Assembly (NCBI GenBank): GCA_003279655.1
Contig: QCHI01000012.1
Coordinates: 1 to 41,401, forward strand
Origin: Prochlorococcus sp. AG-402-A21
GTDB lineage: Bacteria > Cyanobacteriota > Cyanobacteriia > PCC-6307 > Cyanobiaceae
DNA: 41,401 nt
Direction: 5' to 3'
Within the stretch, counting starts at the first letter, position 1. Every line of letters begins with the position of its first letter. The notes beneath the pieces are model-generated. The model was not told the DNA's origin. It saw nothing but the letters and a program-made list of their open reading frames with translations, and made no database searches. Below are positions 22,725 to 29,496 of the stretch, in pieces. A program made the translations under genes and the position numbers.

Positions 22725-22738
22725 GTATTGAATGATAC
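22725..22738. promoter_or_regulatory. NtcA box GTA-N8-TAC (left of pair, probably for cbiX-cobA)
   Basis: The sequence GTATTGAATGATAC is a perfect GTA-N8-TAC match to the binding site of NtcA, the global nitrogen regulator of cyanobacteria. It is palindromic and can serve either strand. It lies between divergent cbiX-cobA and nirA. Counting the usual distance leftwards, a start would fall near 22690, with an A/T-rich -10 region around 22697-22702. This suits the cbiX-cobA transcript and its roughly 100-base leader. The assignment to one direction is inferred. Confidence 0.75.
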
Positions 22739-22758
22739 CAAAATGAATAAGTAATTTG

Positions 22759-22772
22759 GTAAAAACTGATAC
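22759..22772. promoter_or_regulatory. NtcA box GTA-N8-TAC (right of pair, probably for nirA)
   Basis: GTAAAAACTGATAC is a second perfect GTA-N8-TAC, centred 34 bases from the first. For a class II NtcA promoter the centre sits about 41.5 bases before transcription start, which predicts a start near 22807, 18 bases before the nirA ATG. The -10 position (about 22796-22806) reads TTAATTATAAA, A/T-rich but not a perfect TAN3T. The left half-site is also part of an inverted repeat TACCAAA/TTTGGTA (22736-22742 and 22755-22761) joining the two boxes. Confidence 0.85.
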
Positions 22773-22824
22773 ACCTGAAGTTTAGATTTTAAAGGTTAAT
22801 TATAAATGTCAAAACTCAATACAA

Positions 22825-24486
22825 ATGGTTCAATACTATCTCGAAGGCAAAAAACTAAATCAAGTTGAAAAAAATAAAGCTGCTAAGGATGGACTCGAAA
22901 TCGGAAAGGATATAGACAAATTTGCTGAAATGGGATGGGAGCAAATGGATAAAACTGATTTAGAATTAAGATTGAAATGGTATGGAATGTTTTGGAGACC
23001 CAAAACCCCCGGAAAGTTTATGTTAAGGTTAAGAATACCTAATGGAATAATCAATGCAGAACAATTAAAGGTAATTGCATCAATTGTTGCGAGATATGGA
23101 GAGAATGGAAGTTGTGATATAACAACCAGACAAAATATACAACTTAGAGGTGTTTTGATTAGTGATTTGCCTGAGATATTAAATAGATTAAAAAAAGTAA
23201 ATATATCAACAACTCAATCTGGATTTGATAATCCAAGAAATGTTACTGGAAATCCCATCGCTGGAGTTGATCCAGAAGAGATTATAGACACAAGGATATA
23301 TACATCAAAAATGCAAGATCATTTAACTAATGATGGTAAAGGAAACTCAGAATTTTCAAATCTTCCAAGGAAATGGAATACAGCTATAGCAGGCTCTAAA
23401 GATAATTTTCTTTTACATAACGATTTAATTTTTCATCCAGTTAAAATTAATGGGGTTTTAGGTTTTAGTGTTTGGATTGGAGGTGTACTTTCATCAGTAA
23501 TGAATGAATATGCAGTTCCGTTGAATGCCTGGGTTGAAGAAGAAAAAATTTATGAATTAACATCAATTATTTTATCCCTCTGGAGAGATAATGGGGAACG
23601 TAATATAAGACCTAAAGGTAGGTTTAGATTTTATTTAGATAAAATTGGCATTGAAAAATTTAGAGATCTTATCGAAAAACAATATGGAACATTAAAAGAA
23701 GATCCAGGTTCAATATTTTCAGATAAACCAAGGTCATTTTTTGGAATTCATTCTCAAAAACAAGAAGGTAAATATTTTGCAGGAATTCATGTGCCAGTAG
23801 GCCGTCTTTTGGCTGAAGATTTACAAGATCTAGCAAATATATGTGAGAATTTTGGTGATAAAGAAATAAGACTTACCGAAGACCAAAATATTATTATTAC
23901 TGGTATAGATACAAATCTAATTGAAGAATTTAAGGAGCAATCTATCTTACAAAAGTTTCCATTAGAACCAGAAAATATTGCCGCAGGTACTGTTTCTTGT
24001 ACTGGAAATACCTATTGTGGTTTCGCTCTGACAAATACAAAAGATCAAGCTTTAAAAATCTCGCATGAATTAGACAAAGAATTAGATTTGAAAGACGAAT
24101 TAAAGATTCATTGGACCGGGTGTCCTAATAGTTGTGGTCAAGCCTATATGGGAGGAATTGGTTTAACGGGTAAAAAAGCTAAAGACAAAGAAGGAAAAAC
24201 TGTTGAAGCTTATGATATAAGCATTGGTGGATCACAAGGGCCTAATTATAAATTAGGAGAATTAATAAAAAAATCTGTCCCTCAAGATGAATTAAAAGAT
24301 GTACTAAAAGATTTACTTATTTCAAATTTTGATGCAAAAGAAAAAATATTTTTAAGTAAAAAATCTGGTTCATTATCTCGATTTATGAATTGGTTTAGTC
24401 CTCTTGGCAAAGATAAACCGCTGATTAATCGAGCTAATGGCAGCCCCGACATCTTTTCCAAATTTATGAATCGAATTAGTAATTAA
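22825..24486 (+). CDS. nirA: Ferredoxin-nitrite reductase NirA
   Basis: Reduces nitrite to ammonium with six electrons from ferredoxin, using a 4Fe-4S cluster and siroheme. Cluster cysteines are C392, C398, C433 and C437 (SCTGNTYCG and GCPNSCGQA), the CX5C...CX3C pattern. DITTRQNIQLRG and the two ferredoxin-like half-domains are normal. The N-terminus LEGKKLNQVEKNKAAKDGLEI resembles marine cyanobacterial NirA, supporting ATG 22825; an out-of-frame ATG at 22806 lies at the predicted transcript start. Length 553. The context (NtcA boxes, cobA/cbiX, focA) favours nitrite over sulfite reductase. Its last 34 codons and stop are duplicated downstream (24588-24689), a striking oddity described separately. 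Confidence 0.95.
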   Translation: MVQYYLEGKKLNQVEKNKAAKDGLEIGKDIDKFAEMGWEQMDKTDLELRLKWYGMFWRPKTPGKFMLRLRIPNGIINAEQLKVIASIVARYGENGSCDITTRQNIQLRGVLISDLPEILNRLKKVNISTTQSGFDNPRNVTGNPIAGVDPEEIIDTRIYTSKMQDHLTNDGKGNSEFSNLPRKWNTAIAGSKDNFLLHNDLIFHPVKINGVLGFSVWIGGVLSSVMNEYAVPLNAWVEEEKIYELTSIILSLWRDNGERNIRPKGRFRFYLDKIGIEKFRDLIEKQYGTLKEDPGSIFSDKPRSFFGIHSQKQEGKYFAGIHVPVGRLLAEDLQDLANICENFGDKEIRLTEDQNIIITGIDTNLIEEFKEQSILQKFPLEPENIAAGTVSCTGNTYCGFALTNTKDQALKISHELDKELDLKDELKIHWTGCPNSCGQAYMGGIGLTGKKAKDKEGKTVEAYDISIGGSQGPNYKLGELIKKSVPQDELKDVLKDLLISNFDAKEKIFLSKKSGSLSRFMNWFSPLGKDKPLINRANGSPDIFSKFMNRISN

Positions 24487-24533
24487 TTCGATTTTATAAA
24501 AAATTATTTTTCTTACTTTTTAAATTTATGACT
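24385..24533 (+). repeat. Direct repeat, copy 1 (149 bases, nirA 3' end to focA-like start)
   Basis: Begins at the ATG codon (Met-Asn-Trp-Phe-Ser-Pro) inside nirA, runs through the nirA stop and a 41-base A/T-rich spacer, and ends just after the ATG-ACT of a FocA-like start. It is identical over 149 bases to 24588-24736, by base-by-base comparison. Outside the core, both flanks resemble their counterparts but with substitutions. Confidence 0.97.
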
Positions 24534-24689
24534 CAAAGTACTTCTCAAATGAGCTACGTCTTACCTAAAGATTCTATTTCTCGTTTCATGAATTGGTTTA
24601 GTCCTCTTGGCAAAGATAAACCGCTGATTAATCGAGCTAATGGCAGCCCCGACATCTTTTCCAAATTTATGAATCGAATTAGTAATTAA
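24528..24689 (+). CDS. Chimeric 53-codon frame: FocA-like N-terminus joined to NirA C-terminus
   Basis: An intact ATG-to-TAA frame of 53 codons between nirA and focA. Its first 15 residues (MTQSTSQMSYVLPKD) resemble the FocA start downstream (MTSSASQMDYVLPNE). The remainder (SISRFMNWFSPLGKDKP onward) matches the NirA C-terminus and is identical from Met-Asn-Trp to the stop. It arose from tandem duplication across the nirA-focA junction. It has the same 5' context as focA, so ribosomes that start focA should also start here. No functional domain remains: the FocA part has no membrane segment, and the NirA tail has no cofactor ligand. It could be a harmless relic, a translated leader for focA, or a small protein in its own right. 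Open reading is certain; expression is not known. Confidence 0.5.
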   Translation: MTQSTSQMSYVLPKDSISRFMNWFSPLGKDKPLINRANGSPDIFSKFMNRISN

Positions 24690-24736
24690 TTCGATTTTAT
24701 AAAAAATTATTTTTCTTACTTTTTAAATTTATGACT
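24588..24736 (+). repeat. Direct repeat, copy 2 (149 bases)
   Basis: Identical to 24385-24533 with an offset of 203 bases. It contains the chimeric frame's NirA-like tail and stop, the same A/T-rich spacer, and the first two codons of focA. The 54 bases between the copies hold the diverged FocA-like start and the diverged SISRF codons. Confidence 0.97.
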
Positions 24737-25642
24737 TCGAGTGCTTCTCAAATGGACTACGTCCTACCAAATGAATTGGTAGATGGAATGATTGCTGCAG
24801 GTGGCAAGAAATCATCTGTAAGCGTAAAAAACTTGCTAATAAGAGGCTTCTATTCAGGAGCAATTTTAGGTTTAGCGACATGTCTTGCAATTACTATAGG
24901 TATTCAATCTGGGATGCCTTGGTTAGGATCTTTTATATTTCCTTTTGGTTTTGCAAGTATCGTTCTTTTCGGTATGGAGCTTGTTACTGGTAATTTTGCG
25001 TTACTACCAATGGCCGTATGGGCTGGAAAGAGTTCTTGGTCTGCAACTGTAAGGAATTGGCTATGGGTTTGGATCGGTAATTTTCTAGGTACAGCATTTG
25101 TTGCCGTACTACTTTCAATTAGTTTATCTAGTGCTGGAAATGTAGATCCATTAACTGCTGCTGAAGGTGGAAAAGGATGGGCAGTTGTTGCAGCAAAAAT
25201 AATAGCTATACACAAAGCAAACACAGTTGTTAAATATGAAGCACTTGGAAGTACTGGTTTTTTCCTGGCATTTTTACGTGGAGTAATTGCAAACTGGCTG
25301 GTTTGTTTAGGTGTAACAATGGCACTTGTAAGTAAAAGTGTTCCAGGAAAGATACTTGCTTGCTGGCTACCTATAACTGCATTCCAAACAATGGGAATGG
25401 AGCACATAGTAGTTAATATGTTTTTGCATACAACTGGCCCTCTACTTGGTTCGGGTATTCCTTTTACAAAAGTAATTTTTTGGAATTTCTTACCAGTGAC
25501 GATTGGAAATATTGTTGGAGGAATGGTATTTATTGGAATGCTTTTCTATAGCACCCACAAAACTCCTATCTCTAATGTTTTACCAGACGTAAAAGATGAA
25601 AAATTAGAACGAGAGCTCGAAGCACAACTTGGTGCAAGATAA
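24731..25642 (+). CDS. focA: FNT-family nitrite (formate/nitrite) transporter FocA
   Basis: A 303-residue membrane channel of the formate-nitrite transporter family. Six hydrophobic segments are visible. Family features include NLLIRGFYSGAILGLATCLA, FGMELVTGNFALLP (the M-x-L-x-T/S-G-N motif in the second half of TM2), GNFLGTAFVAVLL, LRGVIANWLVCLGV and GMEHIVVNMFL. Position next to nirA means nitrite uptake is the probable role. Prochlorococcus FocA is generally thought to be of proteobacterial type, acquired in place of the cyanobacterial nitrite/nitrate permease. Start ATG 24731 lies at the edge of the duplicated segment, so its leader is duplicated. It is followed by a strong hairpin terminator. 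Confidence 0.93.
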   Translation: MTSSASQMDYVLPNELVDGMIAAGGKKSSVSVKNLLIRGFYSGAILGLATCLAITIGIQSGMPWLGSFIFPFGFASIVLFGMELVTGNFALLPMAVWAGKSSWSATVRNWLWVWIGNFLGTAFVAVLLSISLSSAGNVDPLTAAEGGKGWAVVAAKIIAIHKANTVVKYEALGSTGFFLAFLRGVIANWLVCLGVTMALVSKSVPGKILACWLPITAFQTMGMEHIVVNMFLHTTGPLLGSGIPFTKVIFWNFLPVTIGNIVGGMVFIGMLFYSTHKTPISNVLPDVKDEKLERELEAQLGAR

Positions 25643-25671
25643 AATTAAAAAAAATTAAATTTTAAACTAAA

Positions 25672-25710
25672 TTAAGAAAGCCTAGAAAGTTGTATTCTAG
25701 GCTTTCTTAA
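25672..25710 (+). terminator. Intrinsic terminator hairpin after focA
   Basis: A perfect 16-bp stem, TTAAGAAAGCCTAGAA pairing with TTCTAGGCTTTCTTAA, encloses the 7-base loop AGTTGTA. The 3' arm is U-rich in the transcript, although no long separate U tract follows. It lies 29 bases after the focA stop and is the clearest hairpin in the window, so nirA-focA probably end here. The remaining bases to 25861 are A/T-rich with no other feature that I can support. Confidence 0.8.
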
Positions 25711-25861
25711 TATGTCTACTATTTAATAGTTATTAATAGGGTTTTAAAAGATTTTCCATTAATCTCTACACAAATCAGATACTTGACTTGATCAATCAAC
25801 AAATAGTAAATTAAAAAATTACTCTGACTAATTATTTTCTAATCCACTAAATTTAAATTCT

Positions 25862-26572
25862 ATGATTATTGAAGAAAGCAATATATGGGATACCATTAAT
25901 AACGCAAAAAAAACCAAGCCTAGCGCTGAATGGCTTAAGAATGCATACAATCCAAATATTAACTTTGAGCTCAGGCAAGAAATCGCAATTCGCTTAGGAC
26001 AATTATCAAAAGTAGGATGGATAAAAATAAAAGATCTACTTAAGACGTATGGAAATAAAGATGAACTAATCCTTGCTGCAGGACTTACTTATCAAGATGA
26101 TGCCAAAGAATGGCTCTTAAACCATCTTTATAGTGATGACACAATGAACATCCAAGTCGTAGAAGCTTTGGCTTGCTGGGGAGGAACCTTACCGATTGAG
26201 CTTATTAAAAAAACATTAGAAGAAAAAAGTGCACAAATGAAAATAGCTGGTTTAGAATTATTAAAATTCAAAGCTCATTTACTTTCTGATTTTGATTTAC
26301 TTGACATAGCAAAATCTCCTTTAAATGATTTCAGAGAAGAGATAGTGATCAAAACACTGACAATAATTCAAAGACGTGAAAGCTTAGATATCTGTGAAGC
26401 CATCCGCGATGTAATAGAAAAAGGCTCGGATAAATCTGCATACTATGGACTAATGGCTCTTGGTTCAATCGGTACTGAAATTAGTAAAAATATCCTATTT
26501 GATTTAGTTAAAAATTTAAAGAATGCTGAGCGCAAAGAACTTGCAAAAAAACAACTTAACTTTGAAATATAA
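25862..26572 (+). CDS. HEAT-repeat-like helical protein of the nitrite cluster
   Basis: A 236-residue, wholly helical protein from ATG 25862. Repeated helix pairs resemble HEAT/PBS-lyase repeats: ELRQEIAIRLGQLSKVGWIKI, DTMNIQVVEALACWGG, EIVIKTLTIIQRRESL and SAYYGLMALGSIGTEISKNIL. Such proteins scaffold partners or help attach cofactors. No catalytic motif is visible. It lies after the focA terminator and seven bases before the TrpD-like gene, so the two probably form a unit. I recall that a gene called nirX accompanies nirA in some Prochlorococcus, but cannot say from sequence that this is it. A role in NirA maturation or activity is conjecture from position. Confidence 0.72.
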   Translation: MIIEESNIWDTINNAKKTKPSAEWLKNAYNPNINFELRQEIAIRLGQLSKVGWIKIKDLLKTYGNKDELILAAGLTYQDDAKEWLLNHLYSDDTMNIQVVEALACWGGTLPIELIKKTLEEKSAQMKIAGLELLKFKAHLLSDFDLLDIAKSPLNDFREEIVIKTLTIIQRRESLDICEAIRDVIEKGSDKSAYYGLMALGSIGTEISKNILFDLVKNLKNAERKELAKKQLNFEI

Positions 26573-26578
26573 ACTCCA

Positions 26579-27637
26579 ATGACAAATAAATATGAAGAAT
26601 TTAAAACCTATTTAAAAAAAATAGGTAGTGGTGAGTTTACAGGAAAAAGTCTTACTCGCGAAGAATCTAAGTCAGCTTTCAAGCTGATGCTAAAAGAAGA
26701 AGCAAGTGCAGCACAAATTGGTGGCTTCATGATTGCGCATAGAATTAGACGTCCTATCCCTGAAGAATTAGCTGGGATGATTGATGCCTATATAGAACTA
26801 GGACCCAAAATTCAATCACCCAGCAATCAACATCAACCTATATTTTTTGGGATGCCTTTTGATGGTCGAAAAAAAACAGCACCTATTTATCCTCTAACAA
26901 CTTTACTTTTACTTACTCAGAAACAGCCTGTTATTTTGCATGGTGGTTCTCGTATGCCAGTTAAATACGGTGTTACCCATAACGAACTATTTCAAGCCTT
27001 AGGAATAAATTTAACCGGTCTATCCATCGAACAACTGCAAAGTTTTTTCAACCAGAACGATCTTGCCTTAATACATCAGCCAGATCATTTTCCACTAGCT
27101 GAAAATTTAATTCCTTATAGAGATCAAATAGGTAAGCGCCCACCTCTAGCAAGTATGGAATTAATCTGGACATGTCATCAAGGCAGTCATCTACATATAA
27201 GTGGCTATGTTCATTCTCCTACTGAAGAGAGACATTGGAAGACCTTAGAGCTTATGGGAGAACAAAATGTGATTACTGTCAAAGGACTTGAAGGTGGAAT
27301 AGATCTTTCAATAAGTCGTTCATCAACAATTGGACAGTACAAAAATCAGCATGGCACTAGAAAAGTGTTTCATCCCAAAGACTATGCATGTTCAGGAAAA
27401 GATATTGAGTGGAACGACATCGAAGAATGGCAGAGATTTGCTTTGCAAGCTCTTAATGGCGAGGGGCCTTTGACTAAAGCACTAGAGTGGAATGCTGGTA
27501 TTTACTTTTTTTATACAGGTATAAGCTCTGATATTAAAGAAGGAATTAATAAAGCTAAAGAAGTAATCAATTCAGGATTTGCTTTCAAGCACTTAAAAAA
27601 ATTAATTGATTGGAGACAAGAAAATATCGATTCATAA
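26579..27637 (+). CDS. TrpD-like (anthranilate phosphoribosyltransferase family) protein lacking PRPP motifs
   Basis: A 352-residue protein with the overall TrpD fold. The N-terminal helical part has LTREESKSAFKLMLKEEASAAQIGGFMIAHRIR, and the catalytic domain has THNELFQALGINL. In true TrpD enzymes the PRPP site reads GTGGDG with a K-H-G-N-R loop. Here the equivalent positions are FGMPFDGRKKT (about 90-100) and ILHGGSRMPVKYG (about 119-131), so the phosphoribosyl chemistry has probably changed or been lost. Similar genes are, to my memory, often near nitrate/nitrite genes in cyanobacteria. It follows the HEAT-like gene by seven bases. This is a paralogue rather than the tryptophan-pathway enzyme; its substrate is unknown. 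Confidence 0.72.
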   Translation: MTNKYEEFKTYLKKIGSGEFTGKSLTREESKSAFKLMLKEEASAAQIGGFMIAHRIRRPIPEELAGMIDAYIELGPKIQSPSNQHQPIFFGMPFDGRKKTAPIYPLTTLLLLTQKQPVILHGGSRMPVKYGVTHNELFQALGINLTGLSIEQLQSFFNQNDLALIHQPDHFPLAENLIPYRDQIGKRPPLASMELIWTCHQGSHLHISGYVHSPTEERHWKTLELMGEQNVITVKGLEGGIDLSISRSSTIGQYKNQHGTRKVFHPKDYACSGKDIEWNDIEEWQRFALQALNGEGPLTKALEWNAGIYFFYTGISSDIKEGINKAKEVINSGFAFKHLKKLIDWRQENIDS

Positions 27638-27656
27638 GAGCTTTTTATAAATACAT

Positions 27657-28145
27657 TTAATACAAAGTTTTTTCCATTAAATAACGAGAAAAATGCACAC
27701 CACCTATTTGGATTTCCTCGGGAGCAATAATTGTCCATCCATGCCGTAAAAGTAGTTGATAACTACATAAACTAGCCTCTGTCTTTAAAGTAATAGGTCT
27801 ATCTTTGAGAGTATCTTCCTCAATTTGCTCTAATAGAGCCGTAGCATGCCCCTGTCGTGATGAACGCCCTCGGCAATAGAGCAATGCCAAGCGATTATGG
27901 GGATATTTCAAAGCAAATGCTTCAATCGTTTTATTAACACAACTCACCCAGCCCTCGCCTTGCTTCAAAGGTTTATCTAAAATCCCAGGCAGATATGCTA
28001 ATGCTGACCATGCTTCAATCTGTTCTGGGCTGTACAGGGATTTATCGCAAGTTCGAATAGCATCTTCATAAACTTCTCTGAGAGCAATTTCGTCAGAACT
28101 CTCACAAGGTCGCAAATATCGATTTAAACTGCTAAAAGAAGCCAA
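27657..28145 (-). CDS. GNAT-family N-acetyltransferase
   Basis: A 162-residue protein with the GNAT acetyl-CoA loop as LLYCRGRSSRQGHATALLEQIEED (the R/Q-x-x-G-x-G/A region at about residues 89-101). An N-terminal helix block (LREVYEDAIRTCDKSLYSPEQIEAWSAL) resembles YafP-type acetyltransferases. The end, SYQLLLRHGWTIIAPEEIQIGG, matches the usual beta6-beta7 closing. The substrate is unknown; small-molecule detoxification is common among relatives. It converges on the TrpD-like gene and is divergent from the MFS gene across about 45 bases. Confidence 0.82.
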   Translation of the reverse strand: MASFSSLNRYLRPCESSDEIALREVYEDAIRTCDKSLYSPEQIEAWSALAYLPGILDKPLKQGEGWVSCVNKTIEAFALKYPHNRLALLYCRGRSSRQGHATALLEQIEEDTLKDRPITLKTEASLCSYQLLLRHGWTIIAPEEIQIGGVHFSRYLMEKTLY

Positions 28146-28177
28146 GTTCTCTGACAGTATGAGAGGGTGAATAAATT

Positions 28178-28195
28178 ATGAGCTATTTGCTTTGA
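28178..28195 (+). promoter_or_regulatory. Five-codon mini-ORF overlapping the MFS start
   Basis: ATG-AGC-TAT-TTG-CTT-TGA, placed 10 bases after GAGAGGG. Its stop overlaps the TTG start of the transporter (TTGA). It may be a coupling leader; it could also be accidental. Confidence 0.35.
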
Positions 28196-29436
28196 GAAGG
28201 CTAAAAATTCCCACACTTTTAGGAGCTTTCATAACACTTCTAGATGATCGGTTAGGTGAAACTATTGTTTTACCTTTATTACCTTTTTTATTAGAACAAT
28301 TCACCACAAGCGCGACCACTCTCGGTTTTCTAACTGGAACGTATGCAATATCGCAGTTTGCTGCAGCCCCATTAATAGGAGCGATGAGTGATCGTTTCGG
28401 TCGCAAGCCGATAATGATCACATGTGTATTAGGTTCAGTAATAGGTATATCCTTATTTGCATTAACTGTAAGCCTAAATTGGGATACTTATTTACCTTTA
28501 TGGGCCTCAACTGTACCTTTATCTTTACTATTTTTAGCCAGAATAATTGATGGTATAAGTGGCGGTACAGCAGCTACTGCTACTACGATACTTGCAGATA
28601 TCTCAACCCCCGAAAATCGCGCAAAAACCTTTGGTTTAATTGGAGTAGCGTTTGGGTTGGGTTTTATTCTCGGACCAGGATTAGGAACAGCTCTAGCTAA
28701 ATTTAGTGTTACTTTACCGGTATGGGTCGCAAGCGGATTTGCAATATTTAATCTTGTTTTTGTCATTTGGTTTCTACCTGAAACACTGCCAAAAAACAAA
28801 AGAAATTTCCTACCAAGAAAAAGAGATTTGAATCCAATTAGTCAGCTACTAATTGTATTCAAAAACCCCTTAGCTAGAAGACTTTGCTTATCATTTTTTG
28901 TTTTCTTTATGGCATTTAATGGCTTTACAGCTGTTTTAGTCCTTTATTTAAAAGAAAAATTTGGATGGAGTCCTGAATTATGTAGTGCTGCTTTTATTGT
29001 CGTTGGAGTTATCGCAATGATTGTTCAAGGAGGCCTAATTGGTCCTCTTGTAAAAAGATTTGGGGAGTCGAGATTAACTTTTGCTGGTATTGGCTTTGTA
29101 ATGACAGGATGTATTCTTTTAACGCTCGCAAATATAGATACGTCAATTCCTCTTGTATTTTCTGGCGTCGCAATACTTGCAATGGGAACTGGACTAGTAA
29201 CTCCTAGTTTAAGAGCACTAATTTCAAGAAGACTAAGTTCTATAGGTCAAGGAGCAGTATTAGGAAATCTGCAGGGTTTACAAAGTCTGGGAACTTTTCT
29301 TGGAGCAATAGCAGCAGGACGCTCATATGATCTTTTGGGTCCAAGAAGTCCATTCTTTGGGACAATATTGCTTCTACTATTTGTTATGTTTTTAATTTCA
29401 GGTACAAGTCTTACCAAGCAAAAAGTAATCTCCTAG
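28192..29436 (+). CDS. MFS transporter, TCR/multidrug efflux type
   Basis: A 414-residue major facilitator with about 12 membrane segments. Motif A is at about residues 63-73 (GAMSDRFGRKP). Motif C-like G-x-x-x-G-P-x-x-G is in FGLGFILGPGLGTALA, which points to drug/H+ antiporters of the tetracycline-resistance type. The substrate is unknown. The only in-frame start after the last stop is TTG 28192, unless a rare ATA is used. Just ahead, a good purine-rich GAGAGGG (28161-28167) precedes ATG 28178 of a five-codon frame (MSYLL) whose TGA overlaps this TTG. Coupled reinitiation could therefore drive the transporter. Confidence 0.85.
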   Translation: MRRLKIPTLLGAFITLLDDRLGETIVLPLLPFLLEQFTTSATTLGFLTGTYAISQFAAAPLIGAMSDRFGRKPIMITCVLGSVIGISLFALTVSLNWDTYLPLWASTVPLSLLFLARIIDGISGGTAATATTILADISTPENRAKTFGLIGVAFGLGFILGPGLGTALAKFSVTLPVWVASGFAIFNLVFVIWFLPETLPKNKRNFLPRKRDLNPISQLLIVFKNPLARRLCLSFFVFFMAFNGFTAVLVLYLKEKFGWSPELCSAAFIVVGVIAMIVQGGLIGPLVKRFGESRLTFAGIGFVMTGCILLTLANIDTSIPLVFSGVAILAMGTGLVTPSLRALISRRLSSIGQGAVLGNLQGLQSLGTFLGAIAAGRSYDLLGPRSPFFGTILLLLFVMFLISGTSLTKQKVIS

Positions 29437-29496
29437 ACTGATAGATGATCAAGATATTAAACTAATAATTAGAAATTGAATGAATTGGTTATAGAT

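Noticed and set aside
22806-22868. Alternative nirA start at the ATG at 22806
   Set aside because: It is out of frame with nirA and closes after 20 codons; it also lies at or before the predicted transcript start.
25801-25845. GTAAATT...AATTAC element upstream of the HEAT-like gene as a third NtcA box
   Set aside because: The spacing between GTA and TAC is 11 bases instead of 8, so it does not fit the consensus.
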